From contig JAFQCA010000029.1 in the NCBI GenBank assembly GCA_017399485.1, forward strand, positions 124,001 through 188,000: a stretch of DNA of 64,000 bases. The letters run 5' to 3'. Positions within the stretch are counted from its first letter, which is position 1; each line of letters starts with the position of its first letter. The notes under the pieces are model-generated. The model was given only the letters and a program-made list of their open reading frames with translations. It searched no databases and was not told where the DNA came from. This document shows positions 18,484-28,787 of the stretch, piece by piece. A program made the position numbers and the translations under genes. Source of the DNA: Alistipes sp. (GTDB lineage: Bacteria > Bacteroidota > Bacteroidia > Bacteroidales > Rikenellaceae).

Positions 18484-21400
18484 ATGGATATAGTTAGCAA
18501 TATTATCAAACTTTTGTTCGGCTCGAAGGCAGATAAGGATAGAAAGCAGATTGAGCCCTACGTAAAGAAAATCACAGAAATTTACCCCTCGATAAAGGCC
18601 CTGACGAATGATGAGTTGCGTGAGCATAGCGCGGCTTTGATGAAGAAGATTGCCGACTTCATCGCAGCCGACGAGGCACATATCGTAGAGTTGAAGGCAA
18701 AGTTGGAATTGGCCGAAACAACCCTTTCGGATAAGGAGAAGATTTCGAAAGAGATTGACACCACAACAAAGCGTATCGATGAGAAAATCGAGCAGGTATT
18801 GGATGAAATTCTTCCTGAGGCATTCGCCATTATGAAGGATACAGCCCGCCGTTTTACAGAGTTTGAGACAGTAGAGGTTACGGCTAATGACTTTGACCGC
18901 AATTTGGCCGCTCACAAAGACTTCGTCACAATCGAGGATGATAAAGCCATATATCAGACACACTGGGTTGCCGGAGGAAACGACCTCAAGTGGGAAATGG
19001 TACACTACGACGTACAGTTGTTCGGTGGTGTGGTATTGCACAAGGGTAAGATTTCGGAGATGGCCACAGGTGAGGGTAAAACTTTGGTAGCGACATTGCC
19101 CGTATTCTTGAACGCCTTGGCACGTAAGGGTGTACACGTCGTGACGGTGAACGACTACTTGGCACGTCGTGACTCGGAGTGGATGGGCCCGATGTATGAG
19201 TTTCACGGTCTGTCGGTAGATTGTATCGACAAGCACCAGCCCAACTCTGAGGCTCGCCGCAAGGCATATATGGCCGATATCACATTTGGAACAAATAACG
19301 AATATGGTTTTGACTACCTGCGCGACAATATGGCATCATCGCCAAAAGACCTTGTGCAGCGTAAGCACCACTATGCTATCGTCGACGAGGTGGACTCGGT
19401 ATTGATTGACGATGCCCGTACTCCGCTTATTATCTCTGGTCCTGTACCCAAAGGCGACGACCAACTCTTTGAGCAGTATCGCCCCTCGATTGAGCACCTC
19501 TACAGCCTGCAAAAGAACTTGGTAACATCATTGGTTGCCGAGTCACGAAAGTTGTTCGCCGAAGGCAAGGTAGATGAGGGTGGCGTTTTACTCTATCGTG
19601 CACATAAGGGACTTCCCAAATACAAGCCTATCATCAAGTTCCTTTCGGAGCAAGGTATTAAGGTGCAGTTCCAGAAGACGGAAAACGTCTTTATGCAAGA
19701 CAACAACCGTCGTATGCCCGAGATTACCGACGAACTCTACTTTGTAATTGACGAGAAATTAAATTCGGTTGAGTTGACCGACAAAGGTCACGAAGTATTG
19801 TCAAAATACTTTAACGAGGATAAATTCTTCGTATTGCCCGACATCGGTAGCGAAATTGCCGAGTTGGAGAAGAGCGACCTGACACCCGAAGAGAAGATGC
19901 AGCGCAAGGACCAAGTAATCAACGACTACTCTATCAAGACCGAGCGTGTGCATACCGTAAATCAGTTGCTTAAGGCATACTCAATGTTCGAGAAGGATGT
20001 GGAGTATGTTGTGATGGACAACAAGGTGAAGATTGTCGATGAGCAGACTGGTCGTATCTTGGATGGTCGCCGCTACTCGGATGGCCTGCATCAGGCTATC
20101 GAGGCAAAGGAGCGCGTGAAGGTTGAGGCTGCGACACAGACGTTTGCTACAATTACGTTGCAGAACTATTTCCGTATGTACCACAAATTAGCGGGTATGA
20201 CAGGTACCGCCGAGACTGAGGCTTCGGAGTTCTGGTACATCTACAAGTTGGACGTTGTAGTTATCCCGACCAACAAACCTGTCATTCGTGATGACCGCGA
20301 GGACCTTATCTACAAGACAAAACGCGAAAAATATAATGCAGTAATTGACGAGGTTGTACGCCTTGTAGAGCAAAAGCGCCCCGTATTGGTAGGTACGACA
20401 TCAGTCGAGATTTCAGAGTTGTTGAGCCGTATGTTGAAGTTGCGTGGTATCAAGCACAATGTATTGAATGCCAAGCAGCACCAATTGGAGGCGCAGATTG
20501 TTGCCGAGGCAGGTCGTGCAGGACAAGTAACAATCGCGACGAATATGGCAGGTCGTGGTACCGATATCAAACTTACGCCCGAAGTTAAAGAGGCTGGCGG
20601 TTTGGCTATCATCGGTACGGAGCGTCACGAGAGCCGTCGCGTGGACCGTCAGTTGCGTGGTCGTTCGGGACGTCAAGGAGACCCCGGTTCATCACAATTC
20701 TTCGTTTCGTTGGAGGATGATTTGATGCGTCTGTTCGGCTCGGAGCGTATTGCTACGATGATGGACAGAATGGGCATTCAAGAGGGCGAAGTTATTCAGG
20801 CCTCGATGATGTCGAAGGCCATCGAGCGCGCACAGAAGAAGGTCGAGGAGAACAACTTCGGTATTCGTAAGCGTCTTTTGGAGTATGATGATGTAATGAA
20901 CTCTCAGCGTGAAGTTATTTACACCCGTCGTCGCCACGCCCTTTACGGTGAGCGCATTGAGATTGATTTGAACAATACGATGTACGACTTTGCCGAGAAG
21001 TTTATGGAGGCACACGAGGGTATGGATTACGAGTCATTCTCGTTTGAACTTATCCGTGAAGTAGCACTCCAACCCACATTTGATGAGGCTACATATAATT
21101 CTGCCAAGCCAAAGGAGATTGTAGAGTTGATTGTTAAGGATTTACACAATCTCTATGCCCGCAGAGGCAAGTTGGCCGCAGATACCGTACGTGCAACGAT
21201 GGAGAAGATTTACGAAGACAACAAACACTTGATGGACCGCATAATCCACTTCCCACTCACTGATGGCAACTTGGGATTCCACGTACCCGTTGAGTTGCAG
21301 AAGTGTAAGGACACCGATTGTGCCGAGATTTACAAGGTGTTTGCCAAGATTGTAATGTTCACCACTATTGATGATGCTTGGCGTGAGCATTTGCGCGAGA

Positions 21401-21777
21401 TGGATGAGTTGCGTCACAGCGTACAGAACGCCACCTATGAGCAGAAGGACCCGTTGCTTATCTACAAGTTGGAGTCGTACAATCTTTTCGCAAAAATGCT
21501 TGATAAGATTAATCGCGATATACTCGCTATACTCAACAAAGCATATATCCCAACACGCGAGAACAACCCTGAATCGGTACAACAGGAGCGCCAGCAGAAG
21601 GCAAAGGTGGATGTAAATAAGTTACAGGCATCTCGTATGGCTGCGGCGGCAGCGGCAGGTCAGGCTGAGAAGAGCAAGCCTGCTCCGATTAAGGTTGAGA
21701 AGAAGGTTGGTCGTAACGACCCCTGCCCTTGTGGTAGCGGCAAGAAATACAAGCACTGTCACGGCAAGGCTATGTAA
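18484..21777 (+). CDS. secA: Preprotein translocase ATPase SecA
   Basis: Motor of Sec-dependent protein export, acting at the SecYEG channel. 1097 residues, about 200 longer than E. coli SecA; the excess fits the Bacteroidetes insertion within the first motor domain (around residues 335-500, including [19 protein letters not shown]). Walker A MATGEGKT at 193-200 (Lys199), DEAD-like [16 protein letters not shown], the second motor motif [11 protein letters not shown], and the C-terminal SEC-C zinc motif [14 protein letters not shown] for SecB or ribosome contact. It has its own promoter (18414-18444). The following GH99-like gene begins within 27 nt and no terminator separates them, so read-through is likely. 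Confidence 0.98.
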   Translation: MDIVSNIIKLLFGSKADKDRKQIEPYVKKITEIYPSIKALTNDELREHSAALMKKIADFIAADEAHIVELKAKLELAETTLSDKEKISKEIDTTTKRIDEKIEQVLDEILPEAFAIMKDTARRFTEFETVEVTANDFDRNLAAHKDFVTIEDDKAIYQTHWVAGGNDLKWEMVHYDVQLFGGVVLHKGKISEMATGEGKTLVATLPVFLNALARKGVHVVTVNDYLARRDSEWMGPMYEFHGLSVDCIDKHQPNSEARRKAYMADITFGTNNEYGFDYLRDNMASSPKDLVQRKHHYAIVDEVDSVLIDDARTPLIISGPVPKGDDQLFEQYRPSIEHLYSLQKNLVTSLVAESRKLFAEGKVDEGGVLLYRAHKGLPKYKPIIKFLSEQGIKVQFQKTENVFMQDNNRRMPEITDELYFVIDEKLNSVELTDKGHEVLSKYFNEDKFFVLPDIGSEIAELEKSDLTPEEKMQRKDQVINDYSIKTERVHTVNQLLKAYSMFEKDVEYVVMDNKVKIVDEQTGRILDGRRYSDGLHQAIEAKERVKVEAATQTFATITLQNYFRMYHKLAGMTGTAETEASEFWYIYKLDVVVIPTNKPVIRDDREDLIYKTKREKYNAVIDEVVRLVEQKRPVLVGTTSVEISELLSRMLKLRGIKHNVLNAKQHQLEAQIVAEAGRAGQVTIATNMAGRGTDIKLTPEVKEAGGLAIIGTERHESRRVDRQLRGRSGRQGDPGSSQFFVSLEDDLMRLFGSERIATMMDRMGIQEGEVIQASMMSKAIERAQKKVEENNFGIRKRLLEYDDVMNSQREVIYTRRRHALYGERIEIDLNNTMYDFAEKFMEAHEGMDYESFSFELIREVALQPTFDEATYNSAKPKEIVELIVKDLHNLYARRGKLAADTVRATMEKIYEDNKHLMDRIIHFPLTDGNLGFHVPVELQKCKDTDCAEIYKVFAKIVMFTTIDDAWREHLREMDELRHSVQNATYEQKDPLLIYKLESYNLFAKMLDKINRDILAILNKAYIPTRENNPESVQQERQQKAKVDVNKLQASRMAAAAAAGQAEKSKPAPIKVEKKVGRNDPCPCGSGKKYKHCHGKAM

Positions 21778-21803
21778 CAATGCAAAAAAAATATATAGCG
21801 AAG

Positions 21804-23000
21804 ATGAAAAAAAACGTTTTAACATTTGCGGCTCTGGTAATAGCCATCTTATCCATTAACGTAGAGCCAAGCATAGCACAAGAGAAGGCTAAGAAATATG
21901 ACGTTGCGGCATTCTTATATCCCGCTTATGCTTCCGACGATGTTCGATTACGTCCATTTTGGCCTATGGGTATAGGCGAGTGGGAGACGGTCATCACAAT
22001 GCAGCAGCGCAACCCCGGCCACTATTGGGACCGCAAACCTCTGTGGGGTTACATAAATGAGGCGGACCCCAAAGTAATGGAGATGGAGATTGAGCAGGCT
22101 ACAAAGCACGGTGTAAATGTATTCATCTTCGATTGGTATTGGTACGATGGACGTCCTTTTATGGAGACTACACTGAACAATGGTTTCCTGAAAGCAGAGA
22201 ATGTAGATAAGATGAAGTTCTATCTTATGTGGGCCAACCACGACGTACTCAACTTATGGGACACACGTTTGGCTCGCTACAATGAAGATAACGTCATCTG
22301 GCAAGGTAAGGTTGACCGCGAAGAGTTCGAGAAGATTTGTCTGCGCAACATAGAGATGTATTTCAAGCATCCGCAGTATTACAAGATTGACGGCAAGCCG
22401 GTATTTATGGTCTACGACCTACCTAACCTCATCAATGGTCTTGGAGGTGTCGAGCAGACTGCCGACGCACTGAATTGGTTCCGCAAGCAGGTGCGCAAGG
22501 CTGGATTTCCAGACCTTGAGTTACAATTTGCGATGTGGTCGATAAACCTAAATTACAGTGGCTTGGATGCATCGAAAAGCGAAAATCCGCAGGATGATTT
22601 CATACGCAAACTCGGCTTTGATTCATCGACACACTATCAGTTTGTACACTTCGCCGATGTGAACCGTGACTACGCTGATATAATGAAAGATGTGGAGAAA
22701 GAGTGGGTAAGAATAGATGACGCATACTCATTTAAGTACTATCCTCACGTCAGCATTGGCTGGGACAACAGCCCTCGCACTGTTCATAGTGCCGTTATGA
22801 AGAATAACACTCCAGAAGCGTTTGCAGAGGCTCTGCGCAAGGCAAAAGCACACGCCGACAAACACCCTGAGCAGGCTCCGCTGATTACAATCAACAGTTG
22901 GAACGAATGGACCGAGACGAGTTATTTGCAACCTTGCAATATTTATGGCTACGGATATTTAGAGGCTGTAAAGAAGGTCTTTATAGACGAAGTAAAATAA
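21804..23000 (+). CDS. GH99-like (WbsX-type) exported protein
   Basis: About 398 residues with a signal peptide (MKKNVLTFAALVIAILSI). The in-frame ATG at 21780 would add eight residues before the charged n-region; I prefer 21804. The domain starts with DVAAFLYPAYASDD and carries PFWPMGIGEWETV, HGVNVFIFDWYWYDGRPF and, near the C-terminus, the SWNEWTETSYLQP motif characteristic of GH99-like/WbsX proteins, where the paired acidic residues are the likely catalytic site. Family members act on mannans or are encoded with polysaccharide genes; the substrate here is unknown. It follows secA by 26 nt and precedes the dCMP deaminase gene by 7 nt, an unusual housekeeping setting for a glycan enzyme. Confidence 0.85.
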   Translation: MKKNVLTFAALVIAILSINVEPSIAQEKAKKYDVAAFLYPAYASDDVRLRPFWPMGIGEWETVITMQQRNPGHYWDRKPLWGYINEADPKVMEMEIEQATKHGVNVFIFDWYWYDGRPFMETTLNNGFLKAENVDKMKFYLMWANHDVLNLWDTRLARYNEDNVIWQGKVDREEFEKICLRNIEMYFKHPQYYKIDGKPVFMVYDLPNLINGLGGVEQTADALNWFRKQVRKAGFPDLELQFAMWSINLNYSGLDASKSENPQDDFIRKLGFDSSTHYQFVHFADVNRDYADIMKDVEKEWVRIDDAYSFKYYPHVSIGWDNSPRTVHSAVMKNNTPEAFAEALRKAKAHADKHPEQAPLITINSWNEWTETSYLQPCNIYGYGYLEAVKKVFIDEVK

Positions 23001-23007
23001 GAACGTT

Positions 23008-23442
23008 ATGGGATACGAAGAGGAGAAACTTAGACAACTCGACGTGCGCTATCTGCGTATGGCAAGAGTATGGGCCGAAAACTCATACTGCGTACGTCGT
23101 CAGGTAGGTGCGCTAATCGTAAAGGATAAGATGATTATTTCAGACGGATACAACGGAACACCTTCTGGTTTTGAGAATATCTGCGAAGACGAAGTTACAG
23201 GAAAGACCAAATCGTATGTTCTGCACGCCGAGGCCAACGCCATTACAAAGGTAGCCAAAAGTGCTAACAACTGTGATGGCTCGACGCTATATATTACAGC
23301 CGCACCTTGTATAGAGTGTTCCAAACTGATAATTCAAGCCGGCATCAAGCGTGTCGTATATTGCGATGATTATCGTTCAGAGGAGGGATTAAACCTGCTT
23401 AAACGTGTCGGTATCGAGTGCGTAAAGCGAGACATTGAGTAA
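23008..23442 (+). CDS. dCMP/cytidine deaminase family protein (ComEB-like deoxycytidylate deaminase)
   Basis: Zinc deaminase converting dCMP to dUMP, feeding thymidylate synthesis. 144 residues with the zinc site HAEANAI (His73, catalytic Glu75) and PCIECSK (Cys101, Cys104), plus a deoxycytidylate-deaminase-like insert with DGYNGTPSGFENIC at residues 46-59. It starts 7 nt after the GH99-like gene and is followed by a bidirectional terminator. The nucleotide-specific insert favours dCMP deaminase over cytidine or tRNA-adenosine deaminase. Confidence 0.93.
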   Translation: MGYEEEKLRQLDVRYLRMARVWAENSYCVRRQVGALIVKDKMIISDGYNGTPSGFENICEDEVTGKTKSYVLHAEANAITKVAKSANNCDGSTLYITAAPCIECSKLIIQAGIKRVVYCDDYRSEEGLNLLKRVGIECVKRDIE

Positions 23443-23475
23443 ACCCATATAGGTTTTGAGATTTCGGCAAAATTA

Positions 23476-23505
23476 ATGGGCTGCTAACTAATGTTGGCAG
23501 CCCAT
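23476..23505. terminator. Bidirectional intrinsic terminator between dCMP deaminase and GH5 genes
   Basis: 13-bp stem 23476-23488 (atgggctgctaac) with 23493-23505 (gttggcagcccat), one G-U, 4-nt loop. It lies between convergent genes and can serve both strands. Confidence 0.75.
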
Positions 23506-23525
23506 TACTATTAACGCAAAAATAA

Positions 23526-24752
23526 CTAATCAACTTTGAGTTGGATTGCACGAATATATCCCTTCTGAATATTACAATTCTCAAAGCGGCTATTCTCAAC
23601 GAACTGCATCAATGCCTTTCGTGCCTCTGCCTGATTGGGGCGAGCCTTACGAATCTCGTTGTATGTACCACGTGGTGCCTCTGAAAACTCTATAATCTTA
23701 CGCCAGCCTTCGGGAGCCTTTATGCCCACAAATGAACTATTATGAATCTTCTTATAGGGCCAGAAAGTATAACCGATATTGTTCTCGACCATTGTCTTGC
23801 AGAATGATGCCATCCACTCATCGGTATTATGACCTATCTCACCCATATACATCGGACGATTATAGCGGTCACGGAATTCTATGAAACTGCGAATAGCATT
23901 AGCGTCTGTCCCACCACCATATCGGTGACAAGTGTACATAATCTTATCGTCGAAAAGCGTATTCTCCAATGGTTTGAAATTACCATTCCACTGCGCACCT
24001 CCCAATAAGATAATATGATTCTTATCTACCGTGCGGATAGCCTCGACACCTTTTTTATATACGTCGGCCAACTTGGCATCAAGCTCTGCCTGATTCTCAA
24101 AATAGGGAGCAATGGGCTCATTAAGCAAATCGTATCCCAGAATAACAGGCTCATTCTTATAGTGCTGAGCAATACGCTTCCAAATGTCACAATAGAGTTT
24201 CTGGCTCTCCTCGCTCTCAAAGAGCCAGGGATAGCCGTGACTGTCGTCGATATTATCACCTGTCTGACCGCCCGGAGCATCGTGCATATCCAAAATTAGA
24301 TAAACACCTTTACCTCGACACCACTCAACGAGTTGGTCTATACGCCCAAAACCATCCTGCTCAGCCGTAAGGCCCATATAATCCTCATCGGTGAAGAGTT
24401 TATAATGGAAGGGAACACGAATTGTATTTGCTCCCGTAGAGACAATAAAATCAATATCTTTCTCAGTGATATAATTATCCTTAAATGCGCGCCAAAACTC
24501 AGCCGCGAAATCGGGCCCTACCAACTGGCTCAACATAAGGTTGATGTTGCTTGCAGAATTAGTCTTCGAGAAGCCGAACATATAGCCCTCTGGGTTAAGC
24601 CAATTTCCCAAATTAGTACCGCGAATAAAAAACTTCTCGCCATCGGGAGCCACAAGATTGGGGCCATCAATAGTTATAAACTTTGACTTCTTGGCCTGAG
24701 CCACAGAGCATACTGCCAACAAAAGCAAGCAGAGGGTAAATAACTTCTTCAT
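23526..24752 (-). CDS. Exported glycoside hydrolase family 5 (endo/exo-glucanase type)
   Basis: Secreted GH5 enzyme of 408 residues, counted from ATG 24752, which opens a clean signal peptide (MKKLFTLCLLLLAVCSVAQA); the frame extends 26 codons further upstream, but that part covers the promoter and is not needed. The acid/base Glu212 lies in YDLLNEP and the nucleophile Glu305 in MYMGEIG; FIRGTNLGNWLNPEG, NTIRVPFHY and LDMHDAPGG are typical of the GH5 subgroup acting on beta-1,3 or mixed-linkage glucans. Substrate assignment is tentative. It stands alone between a bidirectional terminator and a divergent DUF6377 regulator gene; it has its own promoter at 24859-24828. Confidence 0.9.
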   Translation of the reverse strand: MKKLFTLCLLLLAVCSVAQAKKSKFITIDGPNLVAPDGEKFFIRGTNLGNWLNPEGYMFGFSKTNSASNINLMLSQLVGPDFAAEFWRAFKDNYITEKDIDFIVSTGANTIRVPFHYKLFTDEDYMGLTAEQDGFGRIDQLVEWCRGKGVYLILDMHDAPGGQTGDNIDDSHGYPWLFESEESQKLYCDIWKRIAQHYKNEPVILGYDLLNEPIAPYFENQAELDAKLADVYKKGVEAIRTVDKNHIILLGGAQWNGNFKPLENTLFDDKIMYTCHRYGGGTDANAIRSFIEFRDRYNRPMYMGEIGHNTDEWMASFCKTMVENNIGYTFWPYKKIHNSSFVGIKAPEGWRKIIEFSEAPRGTYNEIRKARPNQAEARKALMQFVENSRFENCNIQKGYIRAIQLKVD

Positions 24753-24827
24753 AGATTCATTTATTTTAGATTGATACAATATATTTCGTTTAGATTTCGC
24801 ACTCACCAACACCTCTCTCGATAAGAA

Positions 24828-24859
24828 CAAAGTTAAAGATTATGGACGACTAAATCAAA
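24828..24859 (-). promoter_or_regulatory. GH5 gene promoter
   Basis: On the minus strand: -33 TTTG (24859-24856), 20-nt spacer, -7 TAACTTTG (24835-24828). Transcription would start near 24821, giving a leader of about 70 nt before ATG 24752. Confidence 0.7.
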
Positions 24860-25167
24860 AAAAGATACAAAAAAGGCGTAAGTTATACGGTAAAGAGCCT
24901 ATAAAAACAGTTAACAAAAAATATATACGAAAGACCCGTAAAACCTACGCCGGAAAATATACTTATTTGGGGTATTACTATTTGAAAAGAACTCTGTTTT
25001 AATAATTTTCTAATTGCAAATATATACACAAAATAAAGCAAGGCAATCACCCCCATTGCTCATTGGTTTGATAATATAGATTTGCAAAACATACTTACGC
25101 TGATAATCAAATAATTAGCCACATACAAAAGTGGAATAAATATAGATGATATTTATCTAAATATTCG

Positions 25168-25175
25168 TATCTTTG
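25168..25175 (+). promoter_or_regulatory. -7 element for the DUF6377 gene
   Basis: TATCTTTG matches TAnnTTTG, 42 nt before the ATG. No good -33 TTTG at the right spacing, so the promoter may be weak or activated. Confidence 0.55.
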
Positions 25176-25217
25176 TAAAGTTTTAACTACAATCAACTAC
25201 TACCAATAACGATTATA

Positions 25218-26888
25218 ATGAAACTTAAACCATTACGCGCAATAGCGATTATACTATCATTGCTAATGACATCAGCACACGCATCGGCCAACATCATCGA
25301 GCGAGAATTACAGACTCTCGACAATGTGTTGGTAAACGCCGATACATACATCAACCAGCACTTGGAGAAAATAGAACGTTTGAACGAGTTGTTGCAGATG
25401 CCTAACATATCTTTAGAGAATAAGTACGAGACATACAAGAAACTATATCAAGAGTATGAGGTATTCCAATTTAACAAGGCATTGGAGATGTTGAATCTTC
25501 GCTACGACATTGCTGTTGAGATGAGGGATAAATCAAAGCAGGTTGATACCGAGTTGGACAAAGCGCAACTATACACCATCTCCGGTATGTTTACTAACGT
25601 AGACAACATCTTTTCATCAAAGATAGACACTCTTACACTTACGCCATCTCAACTAACGAAATACTATTTCATACAGCAGCGCTATTATCGCAACATTGAA
25701 TGGAAGACTGGTTACGCAAAAAGTGAGCAGGAGAGACAAGACATTGCACACAAATGGCAATATTACTGCAATAAACTGATGGAGACCGACCATCCGTCAT
25801 CGGAACTGCATCAATACGCGTCAATGATATATCATATGAGTAATAGTGAGTGGCACAAGGCTGAAGAGATAAACGAAATGTTAATAGCCCACTGCTCGCA
25901 AGATAGCCATTCGTATGCAGAATATGCCTATTATCGCGCCTCGATATATGAATCTTGGGGCAAAACAAACAACGCCCTATTATGGTATATCCGCTCTGCT
26001 ATTGCCGATGTAAAATCGGCCACTAAAGATACGGCTTCAATACGAATCTTATCCGAGAAACTACTTCCTCAGGACATTAACCGAGCATTTCATTACATTA
26101 ATATAGCCTTAGAGAACGTTCTCTTTTACAATGCTCAACTACGCCACGAGGATATTACGGCAATACTCCCTCTCATAGAGAAAGAGTATATGCTCTCACA
26201 GGAGGCCCAGCAAGCCGAAACGCAAAAATTTCTTAGCATAATCTCGATTCTTGCCGTCGCATTGGCGATTATTTGTATGGTCGTGATATATATGTATTAT
26301 AAATCTGTTATGGCTCGCCGCGAGATTGCCGACATCAACAAACAAATAAAGCAGTACAACGACTCATTGTCGGAGATAAATCTAAGATTAAAAAACACAA
26401 ATAACGACTTAGCCGAGGCCAACGAGGTTAAGGAGGAGTATATCGGATTGTTCCTTTCGATGTGCTCTAGTTATATCGACAAACTGAAATCCTATCAACG
26501 AAACATAAAGCGCAAATTGACGGCTGAAAAATACTCGGAGATACTCACAGAGGTGTCATCTACGGACTATATTGACACAGAATTAAAGAGTTTCTACGAG
26601 ATGTTCGACAAAGCCTTCCTGCAACTATACCCCAACTTTGTAGAAGAGTTCAACGAGTTACTAAAGCCCGACAAACGCATTGTACTCAGCAAGGATGAGC
26701 GACTAAATACCGAGTTGAGAATATTCGCCCTTATACGCTTGGGTATCACCGAATCGTCACGCATTGCTGCACTTCTGCGCTACTCGGCAAATACCATATA
26801 TAATTATCGCGCCCGCGTAAAGAACTGCGCACTCGACAACCGTGAAGAGTTTGAAGAGCGCATCAAAACCCTCGGGGCTCGTAAGTAA
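25218..26888 (+). CDS. Membrane-anchored DUF6377-type transcriptional regulator
   Basis: 556 residues. An N-terminal signal peptide (to ASA, about residue 24) leads into a helical, TPR-like periplasmic part rich in tyrosines (residues 30-335). One membrane segment follows at about 338-360 (IISILAVALAIICMVVIYMY), then a cytoplasmic coiled coil (REIADINKQIKQYNDSLSEI) and a C-terminal LuxR-like helix-turn-helix near residues 495-545 (ELRIFALIRLGITESSRIAALLRYS). This layout matches the DUF6377 proteins of Bacteroidetes, thought to sense at the envelope and regulate in the cytoplasm. The divergently oriented GH5 gene is an obvious candidate target, but that is inference. It ends at a bidirectional terminator. 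Confidence 0.85.
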   Translation: MKLKPLRAIAIILSLLMTSAHASANIIERELQTLDNVLVNADTYINQHLEKIERLNELLQMPNISLENKYETYKKLYQEYEVFQFNKALEMLNLRYDIAVEMRDKSKQVDTELDKAQLYTISGMFTNVDNIFSSKIDTLTLTPSQLTKYYFIQQRYYRNIEWKTGYAKSEQERQDIAHKWQYYCNKLMETDHPSSELHQYASMIYHMSNSEWHKAEEINEMLIAHCSQDSHSYAEYAYYRASIYESWGKTNNALLWYIRSAIADVKSATKDTASIRILSEKLLPQDINRAFHYINIALENVLFYNAQLRHEDITAILPLIEKEYMLSQEAQQAETQKFLSIISILAVALAIICMVVIYMYYKSVMARREIADINKQIKQYNDSLSEINLRLKNTNNDLAEANEVKEEYIGLFLSMCSSYIDKLKSYQRNIKRKLTAEKYSEILTEVSSTDYIDTELKSFYEMFDKAFLQLYPNFVEEFNELLKPDKRIVLSKDERLNTELRIFALIRLGITESSRIAALLRYSANTIYNYRARVKNCALDNREEFEERIKTLGARK

Positions 26889-26937
26889 CAATAGCGACAA
26901 GACATTAAAAGCGACGCATTTAGCATCATTACCCCAT

Positions 26938-26970
26938 AAAAAAATCTGTCAGGAATCCTGACAGATTTTT
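26938..26970. terminator. Bidirectional terminator between DUF6377 gene and ssb
   Basis: Near-perfect inverted repeat AAAATCTGTCAGGA-a-TCCTGACAGATTTT with A and T tracts at the two ends, so it can act on both convergent genes. Confidence 0.85.
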
Positions 26971-26988
26971 CATTACATATACCAATGA

Positions 26989-27444
26989 TTAGAACGGCAA
27001 ATCATCGGGGTCGTCATTAACGGCGGGGATAGATGCCGCTTGAGTAGGTTGCGCTGTGGGTTGCTGGGCAGGAGCAGAATATCCACCCTGCGGAGCCGCC
27101 GCCTGCTGATTATCACTCTTGCGACCCAACAATTTCATCTCATCGGCCAGCACCTCCGTTGTATAACGTTTAATATTATCCTTATCGGTCCACTCGCGTG
27201 TACGCAAACGACCTTCGATATATATTTGGCTACCCTTCTTGACGTAGCGGTCCACCACATCGGCCAAACCACGCCACAATGTAACGGTATGCCACTCGGT
27301 CAACTCCTTAGATTCATTGGTTTGACGGTCATAGATACGCTCTGTTGTCGCTAAACGTACACGAGCAACTTTAACACCCGACTCGGTAGTGCGTACCTCA
27401 GGGTCAATACCGACATTACCCACCAGTATAACTTTATTTACCAT
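26989..27444 (-). CDS. ssb: Single-stranded DNA-binding protein
   Basis: Protects ssDNA during replication and repair and recruits partner proteins. An OB fold at residues 1-108 (MVNKVILVGNVGIDPEVR, EWHTVTLWRGLADVV, KGSQIYIEGRLRTREW), then a Gln/Ala/Pro-rich flexible linker and the acidic tip DDPDDLPF used for protein contacts. 151 residues is normal. It lies 88 nt downstream of lpxK on the same strand; no obvious promoter element was found in that gap, so it may be transcribed from the lpxK promoter. Confidence 0.97.
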   Translation of the reverse strand: MVNKVILVGNVGIDPEVRTTESGVKVARVRLATTERIYDRQTNESKELTEWHTVTLWRGLADVVDRYVKKGSQIYIEGRLRTREWTDKDNIKRYTTEVLADEMKLLGRKSDNQQAAAPQGGYSAPAQQPTAQPTQAASIPAVNDDPDDLPF

Positions 27445-27532
27445 AACTCAATTTTTATTTATCTCGTAATTTTATTTATACTTACACTAAATATTGGTTT
27501 ACGCCACCAACCATCAATACAACAGCCTATTA

Positions 27533-28603
27533 TTACTCCTTATTGCCACCAATGGTCAAATCACCGAGATGCAGTTTTCCATCGAGGTCATCCTTAAGCG
27601 TAGAGAGTAAATCTTCATCCGAGCCTTCAAGGAACTCCATCACCACAGGCATATAGAACAATCGCTGACGAATTATATCGGGCACACGACGACTACGACG
27701 TAACTTGACGGCATCCTTTTCAGTAGTGAGCAATCGCGCCTCAGGATGTTTTTCGAGGCTCTTGGCCACACGTTGCAAATCATCCACAGAATAGATGTGA
27801 TGGTCTGGGAAATTATAGGTGGCGACAACTTTATATTGCTCGCGTGTACTCTTCACAAACGGCTTAGGGTTGCCTATGCCTGACATAACAACTACTTCAT
27901 CCCCTAAATTCAATGATAACTCCGACGGAAACAGCGCTATAGGTGCAGAGGGAATAACACGTGTAAAATAAATTTTCTGGTATGCCATCTTCAGCAAATC
28001 CTTACGCCATAGACGTTGGTCAAGTTGCGACATCGTTGGAGAGCACTTTGTTACAATAAAATAATGTGCTCTATCCAAAGCACTTAGTTTATCACGCAAC
28101 GTTCCTGCCGGCAGATAGTCATCCTCCGCTAATGGACGTGTAGAATCGATTATCAGAATATTGATACGAGGGTCTACATAACGATGCTGGAAACCATCAT
28201 CCATTATAATCAGATTTATCTCAGGATGCTCAGCCTCTATACGACGTATGGCCTCTGCTCTCTTCTCACACACGACAACCAATGCATCGGGGAACTTTAA
28301 TTTTATCTGCAAAGGTTCATCGCCCACATCGCGATACGAAGAGTTGGTCTTCACCTCAATATAGCCCTTTGTGCGACGACCATAACCACGCGAAAGCAAG
28401 GCTACACGATAGTGTTGGCGCATATAATTGAGGACGAGTTCCGCCGCTGGAGTTTTACCCGTTCCGCCAACAGTAATATTTCCGACACAAATAATCGGTG
28501 TCGCAAATCTCTCGCTCTTGAGTATATTGCAATCAAAAAGCCAATGGCGGATAGAAATCACCATTCGATAAGGAAATGACAATAGTTTTAGCAACACTTT
28601 CAT
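27533..28603 (-). CDS. lpxK: Tetraacyldisaccharide 4'-kinase LpxK
   Basis: Inner-membrane-associated kinase that phosphorylates the 4' position of the lipid A disaccharide precursor. The P-loop GNITVGGTGKTPAAELVL lies around residue 41, after a short hydrophobic N-terminus; further LpxK motifs are LLSRGYGRRTKG, DVGDEPLQI, IIMDDGFQHRYVDPRINI and LLTTEKDAVKL. 356 residues is typical. Together with the lptD-like gene it supports a lipid A-bearing outer membrane. Promoter on the minus strand at 28702-28671. Confidence 0.96.
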   Translation of the reverse strand: MKVLLKLLSFPYRMVISIRHWLFDCNILKSERFATPIICVGNITVGGTGKTPAAELVLNYMRQHYRVALLSRGYGRRTKGYIEVKTNSSYRDVGDEPLQIKLKFPDALVVVCEKRAEAIRRIEAEHPEINLIIMDDGFQHRYVDPRINILIIDSTRPLAEDDYLPAGTLRDKLSALDRAHYFIVTKCSPTMSQLDQRLWRKDLLKMAYQKIYFTRVIPSAPIALFPSELSLNLGDEVVVMSGIGNPKPFVKSTREQYKVVATYNFPDHHIYSVDDLQRVAKSLEKHPEARLLTTEKDAVKLRRSRRVPDIIRQRLFYMPVVMEFLEGSDEDLLSTLKDDLDGKLHLGDLTIGGNKE

Positions 28604-28670
28604 ACGCTTGGCTTGAGAATGCTAACCGCCTTAAAGAAAGCGGCACACTCACTAATGTTTACAATTCGGT

Positions 28671-28702
28671 CAAAGATAGTTATTTATTTGATATTTCGCA
28701 AC
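28671..28702 (-). promoter_or_regulatory. lpxK promoter
   Basis: Minus strand: -7 TATCTTTG (28678-28671) and GTTG (28702-28699), one mismatch to TTTG, with a 20-nt spacer. Leader about 60 nt. Confidence 0.6.
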
Positions 28703-28772
28703 TTTAACCGCATTTTTTCATTATTTACTATTATTTAACACAAGATTTCTCGCCATATCAACAAAAAATTCA

Positions 28773-28780
28773 TAATTTTG
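28773..28780 (+). promoter_or_regulatory. -7 element directly before the M23 peptidase start
   Basis: TAATTTTG ends only 7 nt before the ATG at 28788, so a transcript from here would be nearly or fully leaderless. There is no TTTG at the usual spacing upstream. Confidence 0.45.
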
Positions 28781-28787
28781 TAAAATT

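Larger units (their letters stand above)
24753..25217. other. Divergent intergenic region between GH5 and DUF6377 genes
   Basis: AT-rich. It holds the minus-strand GH5 promoter and a plus-strand -7 element for the regulator gene. I see no further gene, hairpin or repeat in it. Confidence 0.6.

Noticed and set aside
18436..19236. 266-codon open frame on the minus strand
   Set aside because: Antisense to the secA start, no recognisable domain, and it covers the secA promoter; a shadow of strong codon bias.
24330..24830. Extended GH5 start at 24830
   Set aside because: The extra 26 residues precede a perfect signal peptide and overlap the -7 promoter element.
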